Positions 1 to 7,228 of a DNA stretch of 36,228 bases are shown here, piece by piece (position 1 is the first letter of the stretch; each line of letters begins with the position of its first letter). The position numbers and the translations under genes are program-made. A model generated the notes under the pieces. The model was not told the origin of the DNA. It saw only the letters and a program-made list of their open reading frames with translations, and ran no database searches. The DNA is taken from positions 1 to 36,228 of the forward strand of contig QJVM01000029.1 in NCBI GenBank assembly GCA_003235715.1, in the 5' to 3' direction. The DNA is from Nitrospirota bacterium. GTDB lineage: Bacteria; Nitrospirota; Thermodesulfovibrionia; SZUA-242.

Positions 1-8
1 GTGATTGT

Positions 9-48
9 CGTTTCAGGGCGGGACACGGCTTGAAGCCGTACTGAAACG
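9..48. repeat. Two-tier inverted repeat (hairpin) at the window edge
   Basis: CGTTTCAG (9-16) is the exact reverse complement of CTGAAACG (41-48). Inside it a second stem, ACGGCT (25-30) with AGCCGT (34-39), closes a 3-base loop. GATT (3-6) and AATC (49-52) can extend the outer stem with a 2-base bulge. There is no T-run, so it is not a classic terminator. It could be a REP-like palindrome, an mRNA 3' end, or the end of a mobile unit cut by the window boundary. Confidence 0.6.
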
Positions 49-227
49 AATCATAGCACACGGCTCCAACTCATGACTTCCGTTGCAGGATTCCGGACGG
101 TGCTCGAATGTTCTTCCTGTGCCTGTGTCCCGGGCCAAACAGGAGCTCCCGATGGGGTAAAATAAAACTCTTGAAATCAAGGAGGGAAGGTACCGGGTCT
201 CGGTTGGTGGGCCTTCAGGGAGGACTG

Positions 228-929
228 ATGCAGATTACCTGGCTGGGTCATACAGGGTTCCGGATCGAGCGTTCCGGGGCAGGGACGATATTGATTGACC
301 CCTGGGTGGATCATCCGAAGTCCACCGATTCGGTCAGGGCGGTCGATAAGGCCGACCTGATTCTGGTCACGCATGGCCATGGAGACCATGTGGGCAGTCT
401 GCTCTACATTGCGGAGAAAACGGGCGCGGTTATTGTCTGCATCCACGAAATAGCGGTCTATCTGAATTCAAAGGACATTCCGAATCGGATTGTCGGAATG
501 AACAAGGGAGGGACGGCGGTTTTTGAGGGCGTGCGGGTGACCATGGTGCATGCGGACCACAGTTCGTCCATTCAGGACGGGAACCGGATCCTTCCGGGCG
601 GCGAGGCGGTCGGATATGTCCTCCGGTTCGACAGCGGGCATTCGGTTTATCATGCCGGCGACACCGGGGTGTTTGGAGACATGGCTCTTATCCATAGGCT
701 CTACGCTCCGAGGGTGGCGATGCTTCCCATTGGTGACCATTACACCATGGGGCCCGCGGAGGCAGCCCTGGCGGCTGAACTCATCCGTCCGGAGTGTATT
801 ATTCCCATGCATTACGGGACCTTCCCAGTACTGACGGGCACGCCCGAGGCCCTGGTCCAGGCCCTGTCCGAGGAGCTGAAGGGGCGAGTGCTCGCTCTGG
901 CTGTGGGTCAGGGAGCGGAACTTGAGTAA
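228..929 (+). CDS. UPF0173-type metal-dependent hydrolase (metallo-beta-lactamase fold)
   Basis: A 233-residue cytoplasmic hydrolase of the metallo-beta-lactamase superfamily, closest in layout to the YtkL/UPF0173 group; the physiological substrate of that group is unknown. The metal-binding THxHxDH signature is clear (H49, H51, D53, H54), followed by a later HADH segment, an HAGDT segment carrying the bridging aspartate, and a C-terminal MHYGTFP motif holding the last histidine ligand. I chose ATG 228 because GGGAGGA lies just upstream and the protein then begins MQITWLGHTGF, as family members do; the open frame continues upstream to 108 without recognisable sequence. There is no signal peptide. 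The next gene starts about 80 bases downstream on the same strand. Fold assignment is secure; specificity is not. Confidence 0.9.
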   Translation: MQITWLGHTGFRIERSGAGTILIDPWVDHPKSTDSVRAVDKADLILVTHGHGDHVGSLLYIAEKTGAVIVCIHEIAVYLNSKDIPNRIVGMNKGGTAVFEGVRVTMVHADHSSSIQDGNRILPGGEAVGYVLRFDSGHSVYHAGDTGVFGDMALIHRLYAPRVAMLPIGDHYTMGPAEAALAAELIRPECIIPMHYGTFPVLTGTPEALVQALSEELKGRVLALAVGQGAELE

Positions 930-1010
930 ATCTTTGGGCCCATCGCGGGGAGGAGCCTCGGCCATCCTCCTTGAGGGACGGGCACCAACGTCAACATTTC
1001 AGGGCTTTCA

Positions 1011-1964
1011 TTGAAACTGCATCAATCTGATCGAGACCGCGTGATTACCTTCGGGGACTATATCCGGAGGACATACGGACAGAATGTATCCAAGGTAAAC
1101 GTTGACGCGGGGTTTACCTGCCCCAACCGTGACGGAACCGTCGCCCGGGGCGGGTGCACCTATTGCAACAACAACAGTTTCCGGCCCGAGGCCTGCAAGC
1201 CGGCGGTACCGTTGGCCCAGCAGATCGCCAACGGAATCCGGTACACCGCGAAGCGCTATCGGGCGGAACGTTTTCTGATCTACTTTCAGCCCTATACCAA
1301 TACCCATGCTCCGGTGGAAACCCTGGAGAAGCTTTACCGGGAAGCGCTCTCTCATCCGAAGGTGATAGGTCTCGCTATTGGCACGCGGCCCGACGCTGTG
1401 GATGAAGACAAGCTGTTCCTGTTGGAGCAACTGGCCCGGGAACATTTCATCCTTGTCGAATACGGACTGCAGTCCGTGCTCGATCGAACCTTGAAGCGGA
1501 TCAACCGAGGCCACGACTATGCGTGCTTCCTGAGCGCAGTGAAGATGACCGCGGGCCGGGGCATCCACATTGGCGCCCATCTCATCCTGGGGCTTCCGGG
1601 CGAGACCGCGGAGGAGATGCTGTACGGGGCTTCCGAGATGTCGCGTCTGCCGGTGCGCTTTCTGAAACTGCACCAGCTCCAGGTTATCCGGAACACGGCT
1701 CTTGAGAGACAGTATGAACAGTCACCGTTTCCTGTATTCGAATATGAGGCCTATATCCGGCTGGTCTGCGACTTCCTCGAGAGGCTTTCTCCGGAGATTC
1801 ACCTCCAGAGATTTTGTGCCACGGCTCCGGACGATATCCTGATTGCCCCCCGATGGTCGCTTAGTCGGCACCATCTGCTGAACGATATCCGGAAGGAGAT
1901 GCGGAGGCGGGACAGCCGGCAGGGGGCAAGGCTCCGCGTCTTCTCAGGAGCGCGTTCGTCATGA
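1011..1964 (+). CDS. YhcC-type radical SAM protein (TIGR01212 family)
   Basis: A 317-residue radical S-adenosylmethionine enzyme. The [4Fe-4S] cluster motif has the long spacing typical of the TIGR01212/YhcC family: C37, then C49 and C52 in GGCTYC. Later segments IYFQPYTNTHAP and VEYGLQS also match the family, and the C-terminus contains LQRFCATAPDD. The substrate of the family is not firmly established; links to tRNA or protein modification are only suggestions. The start is TTG 1011, with AGGG six bases upstream; the frame has no ATG before the conserved VITFGDY segment, and a GTG at 1041 is the alternative. It may be co-transcribed with the hydrolase upstream. Confidence 0.88.
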   Translation: MKLHQSDRDRVITFGDYIRRTYGQNVSKVNVDAGFTCPNRDGTVARGGCTYCNNNSFRPEACKPAVPLAQQIANGIRYTAKRYRAERFLIYFQPYTNTHAPVETLEKLYREALSHPKVIGLAIGTRPDAVDEDKLFLLEQLAREHFILVEYGLQSVLDRTLKRINRGHDYACFLSAVKMTAGRGIHIGAHLILGLPGETAEEMLYGASEMSRLPVRFLKLHQLQVIRNTALERQYEQSPFPVFEYEAYIRLVCDFLERLSPEIHLQRFCATAPDDILIAPRWSLSRHHLLNDIRKEMRRRDSRQGARLRVFSGARSS

Positions 1965-2017
1965 GGGCGCGCCCCTTTTTCGGCTCCTTGGCCCGGACCG
2001 TATGCCCGTAAGCCAGT

Positions 2018-2185
2018 ATGGCATCCTCCCGCTTCAAGGAAGACAGCCGCCGGGACCGGCGTTACGGCATGGACCGGCGTATGGTTCACGGTCAGCGTTC
2101 TCCCGAGCGCAGGAGCGGGCATGACCGGCGGTCGGGTGATGACCGGCGGAAGTTCCGTATAACCGGCTCCCGCCGGGTCCACTGA
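2018..2185 (+). CDS. Small basic protein with repeated DRR triplets (hypothetical)
   Basis: A 55-residue ORF whose composition is dominated by Arg, Asp, Ser and Gly, with repeated triplets: RRDRR, MDRR, ERRSGHDRRSGDDRRK. Similar ERRSGxDRRxxxDRR tracts occur in many deltaproteobacterial proteins, often as tails or small stand-alone proteins of unknown role (recollection of family patterns, not a search). ATG 2018 is the only start after an in-frame TAA at 2009. No good ribosome-binding site is visible, which lowers confidence. It lies alone between the radical SAM gene and the convergent fadJ. It could instead be the 3' remnant of a longer protein. Confidence 0.4.
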   Translation: MASSRFKEDSRRDRRYGMDRRMVHGQRSPERRSGHDRRSGDDRRKFRITGSRRVH

Positions 2186-2238
2186 GAAACGAGATTTCTG
2201 CCAGCGGAACGGGTGGTGGAGGGCGGTCCGCAGGTTCG

Positions 2239-2285
2239 GGGAACAAATTTCCCGCACGGTTTGTCCGTGGCCGCGAGGGGTTTTT
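2239..2285. other. Weak hairpins between the small ORF and convergent fadJ
   Basis: CACGG (2255-2259) pairs with CCGTG (2265-2269) across a 5-base loop, and GGGAA/TTCCC pair around 2240-2253. TTTTT lies at 2281-2285, 11 bases beyond the first stem on the plus strand. The region may end transcription from one or both directions, but neither hairpin is strong. Nothing else is visible between 2186 and 2285. Confidence 0.3.
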
Positions 2286-4409
2286 CTAGGCCCTGGTCAG
2301 ACCCCCGCTGTAAAACCTTTCACCCTTCTGAGCCATATTCCTCAGCAGTGCGGTTGGAAGGAATCGCTCCGCATCCTCACGGCTGAGGTTCTCCAGCGTG
2401 CTCACAATATTGGCCACCCCGACCGTATCAGCAAACCGGAGGAGCCCACCCGTAAAAGCCGGGAAACCAGCCCCGAAGATGAGCGCGGTATCGATGGCTT
2501 CCGGTGCGTCCACGATTCCTTCTTCGAGACAGCGGGCCGCCTCGTTGACCATGGGAAGGATCACCCGGTCCACGATGTCCAGATCTTCCAGATCACGTCC
2601 GCCAGTAACGTGGGGCTTCAGGAAGGACGCGAGAGAACGGTCCGGTCGTCGTCGGCGTTTCCGGTCATACCGGTAGAACCCCCGGCCGGTTTTTCTGCCA
2701 AGACGACCCGCTTCCTGCAAAACGCGGAGCAGTCCCGAGGGCTTCATCCTCGGACCGAGCCTCACGTGGAGATTTTCCGAAATCTGAAGGGCAATATCCA
2801 CTCCCACGAGGTCGATCAGGGCCAAAGCGCCCATAGGCATACCGAAGTCCATAAACGCCAGATCAATCCGCTCCGCTGGAACGCCTTCCTCGAGGAGACG
2901 GGTGGCGGCATTGACGTAAGGTGCGAGAAGGCGGTTCACGATAAAGCCGGGCCCGTCCCGAACCACAATGGGCACCTTCCCGAGCCGTTTGGCCAGCGCA
3001 GAAACGGCAAGGAGCGTGTCGGGAGAGGTCTTCTCCGCCTTGACTACCTCGACCAGGCGCATACGCTCCACGGGGTTGAAGAAATGCATGCCTGCCATCC
3101 GCTCGGGGTATGCGACCGCGCTCGCGATTTCGGACACCGGCAACGACGCCGTATTCGTGACCAGAATAGCCTCGGACCGGGCCACCCCGGAGATGTCCTT
3201 GAAAAGGGCGCGCTTGAGCCCGAGATCCTCCGGCACGGCTTCCACAATCAAATCGGCCTGGGCCAGTCCGCGGACATGGGTATCATATGAGACCCGGGCC
3301 AGGGCTGAACGGCTTTCGCCCTTCTGGCAGACGCCCTTTTCCTCTCGCGCGCAGAGATCGGCATTTATTTTTCTCAAACCGGCCCCGAGCGACGGGAAGG
3401 AGTTGTCTGTAAGGCGGACGTGAATTCCCTCGCGAACCAGTAGCGAGGCGATACCGCTTCCCATCACTCCGGCCCCTACCACAGCCGCCCGATGCATCCG
3501 TTCGGCGGGGGCTGTGGCGACCCGTGAATAGAACTCTCGCATGCGGAAGACGGTCATCAGATTGCGGGCGTTCTGGGAAATGCTGGCCTGTCCGGCAAGG
3601 TGCTCTTCAGAAGCAAACCCCTCCTGAGCGCCATGCCGAAGGCCTTCTTCCATGGCTTCCAAAGCGAGAAAGGGGGCCGGGTAAAACTCCCGAAACCGCC
3701 GTGTTGTCTCTGCACGGGCGCGCCGAAACATGAGGTCCCGCACCGGACTGACGGATTCAAAAAGAAGCTGCAGTGACCTCCGGCGGCGAAGACCCGGACG
3801 GGCGTGACGCCGAACAAAACGTTCCGCGGCGTTAAGCAGATTTTCTCTGGGAACGAGCTCGTCCGCCAAACCGAGTCGGAGCGACTCCTGCGCAGAAACG
3901 GGACGACCCGTGGTCATCATTCGAGCCGCCGGGGTGATGCCGATAAGACGCGGCAGGCGCTGGGTACCGCCGAAACACGGAAGGATCCCGAGGGTCGTCT
4001 CAGGGAGACCGAGATAGGTCAGCGGGGCATCGCTCAGGACGCGCCCCGTGCAGGCCAGCGCCAACTCCAGGCCGCCGCCGAGGCAGGGCCCGTGGACCGC
4101 AGCCACAACCGGGATACGAAGGGCTTCGAGCTCATCGAAAACGCCATGGGCCTGCTCTGACAGGGCTGAAAGGTCCGACGCGTCCTCGGCCCTTTCGATT
4201 TCAGAGAGGTCCGCCCCCGCGATAAACCCCGAGGGCTTGCCGGATAGGATGATGGCCCCCTTCAAGCCGGGCTCCTCGGAAATACCGCGGACGATCTTTC
4301 GAAGTTCTCCCAGCACTTCCGACGACAGGACATTGACCCTGCGACCCGGCACGTCGATGGTTACCAGGGCCACATCACCGGCCTGTTCCAGGAGAAAGGC
4401 CTTGCCCAT
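2286..4409 (-). CDS. fadJ: Fatty acid oxidation complex subunit alpha (enoyl-CoA hydratase / 3-hydroxyacyl-CoA dehydrogenase)
   Basis: A 707-residue bifunctional beta-oxidation enzyme, close to the roughly 710-730 residues of FadB/FadJ. Residues 1-190 form the crotonase domain, with catalytic glutamates E115 (GGGLE) and E137 (LPETTLG) aligning with E119 and E139 of E. coli FadB. The dehydrogenase half begins near residue 310 with the NAD-binding GAGVMGSGIA, followed by MHFFNPVERM with the catalytic histidine and glutamate, and ends with the duplicated C-terminal helical domain. It hydrates enoyl-CoA and oxidises 3-hydroxyacyl-CoA. ATG 4409 is preceded by GGAGG and lies one base after the stop of the thiolase gene, so the two form an operon. 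FadJ rather than FadB is chosen because the partner thiolase is FadI-like. Confidence 0.93.
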   Translation of the reverse strand: MGKAFLLEQAGDVALVTIDVPGRRVNVLSSEVLGELRKIVRGISEEPGLKGAIILSGKPSGFIAGADLSEIERAEDASDLSALSEQAHGVFDELEALRIPVVAAVHGPCLGGGLELALACTGRVLSDAPLTYLGLPETTLGILPCFGGTQRLPRLIGITPAARMMTTGRPVSAQESLRLGLADELVPRENLLNAAERFVRRHARPGLRRRRSLQLLFESVSPVRDLMFRRARAETTRRFREFYPAPFLALEAMEEGLRHGAQEGFASEEHLAGQASISQNARNLMTVFRMREFYSRVATAPAERMHRAAVVGAGVMGSGIASLLVREGIHVRLTDNSFPSLGAGLRKINADLCAREEKGVCQKGESRSALARVSYDTHVRGLAQADLIVEAVPEDLGLKRALFKDISGVARSEAILVTNTASLPVSEIASAVAYPERMAGMHFFNPVERMRLVEVVKAEKTSPDTLLAVSALAKRLGKVPIVVRDGPGFIVNRLLAPYVNAATRLLEEGVPAERIDLAFMDFGMPMGALALIDLVGVDIALQISENLHVRLGPRMKPSGLLRVLQEAGRLGRKTGRGFYRYDRKRRRRPDRSLASFLKPHVTGGRDLEDLDIVDRVILPMVNEAARCLEEGIVDAPEAIDTALIFGAGFPAFTGGLLRFADTVGVANIVSTLENLSREDAERFLPTALLRNMAQKGERFYSGGLTRA

Positions 4410-4410
4410 G

Positions 4411-5697
4411 CTAGGACGCCTCCACCAGCACGGCAGCTCCCAGACCTCCGCCGGCGCAGGTGGCAGCCACACCGAGTTCGACCCCCCGCCGACGCATTTC
4501 CAGAAGCAGGGTGAGTACCAGCCTGATCCCGCTCGAACCTGTGGGATGACCGAGGGCAATCGCTCCGCCATTGACGTTCAGAATGGAACGGTCAATATGT
4601 CCCACGGCCTTGTGTCCGGTTACCCATTCCGACCAGCGGTCATCCTCAAAGACACGTTCGTTGGCCAAGACCTGGGCGGCAAAGGCCTCATGAAGTTCCA
4701 CGAGACCGACCTCCTCCATCTTCCTGCCTGAACGGGCGAGCAGAGACGACAGGGCATAGGCTGACCCAAGTCCCATTCTATGGGCAGGAAGCCCTCCCAT
4801 GGTGTAATCGCGAATAAAGCCGAGCGGGGTAACGCCGGCCTTCTGTGCCCCGGACTCGGTCATGAGGACCAGGGCTGCGGCACCGTCCGCGATTCCTGCG
4901 GAGTTGCCGCGCGTAACGGTTCCGTAACGGCGATCAAAAGCCGGTTTCAGGGTGGCCAGCTCTTCGAGGGTTGTGTCCGGACGGATGCCGTCGTCCTCGG
5001 AAATGGGCGCGTCGTAGGCGGGCGGCGCAAGAAGCGGCAGGATCTCTTCGGCCAATCTCCCCGCCCTTCGGGCTTCGTGGGCTCTCTTGTGACTGAGGAG
5101 CGCGTACTCGTCCTGGACCTCGCGGCTGATTCCGAATTCGCGGGCCAGTACCTCGGCCGTCTCTCCCATGGTCAGCGCACACGTCGGATCCGTGAAACTC
5201 CGGGCCAGCACGGCCCGGGACAGCAATCGTCTGGGGCGCAGGCGCGGTACCGATGAAGACAGGCTGCGAGCCTGTTTCCAAAGGGAGGTTTCTTCAGCAA
5301 GGGTTTTGATTTCCCTTGAAAAGAGCAGGGGGATTGAAGACATGGATTCGGTCCCGGCGGCGACGGCCAGGTCTGCCTCGCCAAGGACGACGGATCGGGC
5401 CGTACAGATGAGTGCCGCCAGTCCGGAGGCCCCGCTACAATTCACGGTGGAGGCCGGGACGTGTTCCGAAAGACCGGCCCGAAGGGCGATGACGCGCCCG
5501 AGGTTCACCGCGCCTGCCGGTTGGACTACCGTGCCCACCACGATCAGTCCGACGCGGTCGATCGCCACCGGAAGGCGGTTCAAGGATTCGACGACGCAGA
5601 GCCGTCCCATTTCGTCGGGGGGGAGAGCCTCAAAAGGTCCGCCCGCGCGGATGAAAGGTGTTCTGATTCCGCCGAGTATGGCCACGCGTTCTATCAT
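4411..5697 (-). CDS. fadI: Acetyl-CoA acyltransferase (FadI-type thiolase)
   Basis: A 428-residue thiolase that cleaves 3-ketoacyl-CoA in the last step of beta-oxidation. The nucleophile is C87 in VNCSGASGLAAL; the other catalytic residues are H336 (LHEAFAAQ), H384 (GHPTGSSG) and C414 (TCAGGGLGAA). The ANERVFEDDRWSEWV segment near the active site and the overall length favour the FadI branch over FadA. The start is ATG 5697 (MIERVAILGGIRTPF); GTG 5700 is adjacent, and upstream frame to 5856 looks non-coding. No strong ribosome-binding site is visible. It is first in a two-gene operon with fadJ. Confidence 0.92.
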   Translation of the reverse strand: MIERVAILGGIRTPFIRAGGPFEALPPDEMGRLCVVESLNRLPVAIDRVGLIVVGTVVQPAGAVNLGRVIALRAGLSEHVPASTVNCSGASGLAALICTARSVVLGEADLAVAAGTESMSSIPLLFSREIKTLAEETSLWKQARSLSSSVPRLRPRRLLSRAVLARSFTDPTCALTMGETAEVLAREFGISREVQDEYALLSHKRAHEARRAGRLAEEILPLLAPPAYDAPISEDDGIRPDTTLEELATLKPAFDRRYGTVTRGNSAGIADGAAALVLMTESGAQKAGVTPLGFIRDYTMGGLPAHRMGLGSAYALSSLLARSGRKMEEVGLVELHEAFAAQVLANERVFEDDRWSEWVTGHKAVGHIDRSILNVNGGAIALGHPTGSSGIRLVLTLLLEMRRRGVELGVAATCAGGGLGAAVLVEAS

Positions 5698-6036
5698 CAC
5701 AAGAAATGCTATCGGTGTTTCTTCGGTTTGTGTCGGGGAACGGAACTTGGCCTTCAGCAGGGGGCTTTCCCGCCAAGCGGCTCTTTCCGCACGAATTGAA
5801 CGGGCGGCCGTGGCCCGCGTATAACAAAAATGTATCACATAATCCGTGCAACACAAGGTTCCCGGTAGTTCAAACCCGGCCGGCCGGTCCTGCGGAGAAG
5901 GGTTGCCAAAGGCCCGTCAGATCACATCCTTCTGCTTGAAAAAGGCCATTCTTACGTGCTAAACACTTCGGGAAAGAGGGGCGGGGAACATTCCGCCACT
6001 TCAGAACAAGACGCGTACAAACGGGGAGGAACACGC
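5698..6036. promoter_or_regulatory. Divergent intergenic region between fadIJ and the ThiF-like gene
   Basis: This 339-base stretch holds no convincing gene and must carry promoters for both flanking units. An AT-richer island at 5818-5845 contains a short palindrome, ATGT-atc-ACAT (5830-5840), that could be an operator for fadIJ. A weak sigma70-like pair, TTGAAA (5936-5941) and CTAAAC (5959-5964) spaced by 17 bases, points toward the ThiF-like gene. GGGGAGGA at 6023-6030 is that gene's ribosome-binding site. None of the promoter elements is strong. Confidence 0.35.
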
Positions 6037-6768
6037 ATGTTATCCGAGAATGAGCTGAGCCGCTACAACCGTCAGATGATGATGGACGGGTGGGGCGTTG
6101 GTGTGCAGGAGAAGCTGAAAGGCTCCACGGTGTTCATTGCCGGTGCCGGGGGGCTGGGATCACCGGTCTCGATTTACCTGGCCGTGGCCGGAGTGGGGAA
6201 CCTGCGCATCTGTGATTTTGACTCTCCCGAATACAGTAACCTGAACCGCCAGATTCTTCATAACCCCGGGCGCATCGGCGTGAACAAGGCCGTCTCGGGA
6301 AAGCAGACCCTGGAAGAACTCAACTCTGATATCACGGTCACGGCCTTCACCACCAAGATAGACGAAGACAGCGTGGAAGAACTGGTCGGAAACGCCGACC
6401 TGATTCTGGATTGCATGGATAACTTTCCCACGAGGTATGTGCTCAATGACTGTGCGATCCGTAAACGCATTCCCATGGTCTACGGCAGTATTTGGGGCAT
6501 GGAGGGACGGCTGAGTTTCCTCCAGCCTCCGGAGACCCCGTGTCTGCGTTGCATCTTCCCGGATGCGCCACCCAAGGAGGTCTTTCCCGTGGTGGGCGCA
6601 ACGCCGGGAGTGATCGGGTCGCTCCAGGCTCTTGAGGCCATCAAGTATCTCACCGGTGTTGCCCCAAACCTGAAGGGAAAACTCATGGTCTGGGACGGAA
6701 CCAAAACCGAGTTCCGAAACTACAAGGCTCGGCGCGACCCGGCTTGCGCGGCTTGTGGAAACCTTTAA
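6037..6768 (+). CDS. ThiF/MoeB/HesA-family adenylyltransferase (E1-like)
   Basis: A 243-residue E1-like enzyme that would adenylate the C-terminal glycine of a sulfur-carrier protein such as ThiS or MoaD. The nucleotide-binding GAGGLG is at residues 36-41, followed by NLNRQI with the Asn/Arg pair and GVNKA with the lysine. Two CxxC pairs, C169/C172 and C237/C240, form the expected structural zinc site. The conserved catalytic cysteine segment of ThiF (a CxxAGVxG-like stretch before VGxxGSLQALEA) is absent; here the sequence runs straight from EVFPVVGATP into GVIGSLQALEA. No carrier-protein gene is adjacent, so thiamine versus molybdopterin function cannot be decided. ATG 6037 has a good GGGGAGGA site; the frame extends to 5956 without support. 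Confidence 0.88.
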   Translation: MLSENELSRYNRQMMMDGWGVGVQEKLKGSTVFIAGAGGLGSPVSIYLAVAGVGNLRICDFDSPEYSNLNRQILHNPGRIGVNKAVSGKQTLEELNSDITVTAFTTKIDEDSVEELVGNADLILDCMDNFPTRYVLNDCAIRKRIPMVYGSIWGMEGRLSFLQPPETPCLRCIFPDAPPKEVFPVVGATPGVIGSLQALEAIKYLTGVAPNLKGKLMVWDGTKTEFRNYKARRDPACAACGNL

Positions 6769-6903
6769 GGGATACGTCGGGTCTTTCTGGAATCTGTCGC
6801 GGGACGGATTGCGAGCTTTCTATTCCTGAGGGCATCGCGGAAATCGAAGACGGTCCCACCTCGACTTATTACCTTTTTACATGCTGGGTTACAAAGTGCT
6901 GCG

Positions 6904-6930
6904 TCCTTCCCGGGCTTGATCCCGGAAGGA
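6904..6930. repeat. Hairpin, 10-bp stem with one bulge
   Basis: TCCTTCCCGGG (6904-6914) pairs with CCCGGAAGGA (6921-6930), leaving one bulged C and a 6-base loop. There is no T-run on either side. It lies about 135 bases after the ThiF-like gene and directly before another inverted repeat, so it may be part of a transcript-end structure or a REP-like unit. Confidence 0.5.
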
Positions 6931-6932
6931 AT

Positions 6933-6986
6933 GAGAAGCCTCGGAGCGGCACCGAACGGCCCTCGGGGTAAACGGCTTCTCGTTTT
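6933..6986 (+). terminator. Possible terminator of the ThiF-like transcript
   Basis: GAGAAGCC (6933-6940) is the exact reverse complement of GGCTTCTC (6974-6981), followed by GTTTTG. The 33-base loop region is GC-rich and can fold further. The short T-run and long loop make it a modest candidate for an intrinsic terminator. Confidence 0.35.
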
Positions 6987-7007
6987 GTTGACAAATTGTG
7001 GACGCTG

Positions 7008-7036
7008 TTGACTTTTTTTATACATTTTGGGATACT
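7008..7036 (+). promoter_or_regulatory. Sigma70-like promoter for the histidine kinase operon
   Basis: TTGACT (7008-7013) and GATACT (7031-7036) are separated by 17 bases, five of six and four of six matches to consensus. A second TTGACA at 6988-6993 lies 20 bases upstream with no good partner. The start of transcription would be near 7043, leaving a leader of about 160-185 bases. Confidence 0.55.
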
Positions 7037-7228
7037 GCCCGAAATATGGGCCGCCAGAGCGGTCTTGTTCAGGGCGGTGGGGAGAAGGACCAGATGCGAT
7101 GTGAAGGCCCGGCGGCATTCAGGCCCGGGAATTCTCCCCCTGATATTTCTCCCTCCTGACGGGCACGGCTCAGGCCGAAAGGGATGGGGTGTTGCCACCC
7201 GTAAATGTCCGTCCACGTGGCGGGGAGA

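Larger units (their letters stand above)
6769..7228. other. Gene-free region with two hairpins and a promoter
   Basis: This 460-base stretch has no supportable ORF. It holds an imperfect 10-bp hairpin at 6904-6930, a second inverted repeat at 6933-6981, and a good sigma70-like promoter at 7008-7036, all listed separately. The 7037-7204 part would be the 5' leader of the histidine kinase mRNA; I see no recognised riboswitch there. Confidence 0.6.

Noticed and set aside
5840-5890. GGTAGTTCAAACC, resembling a tRNA T-arm
   Set aside because: No acceptor, D-arm or anticodon arm can be placed at the right distance upstream.
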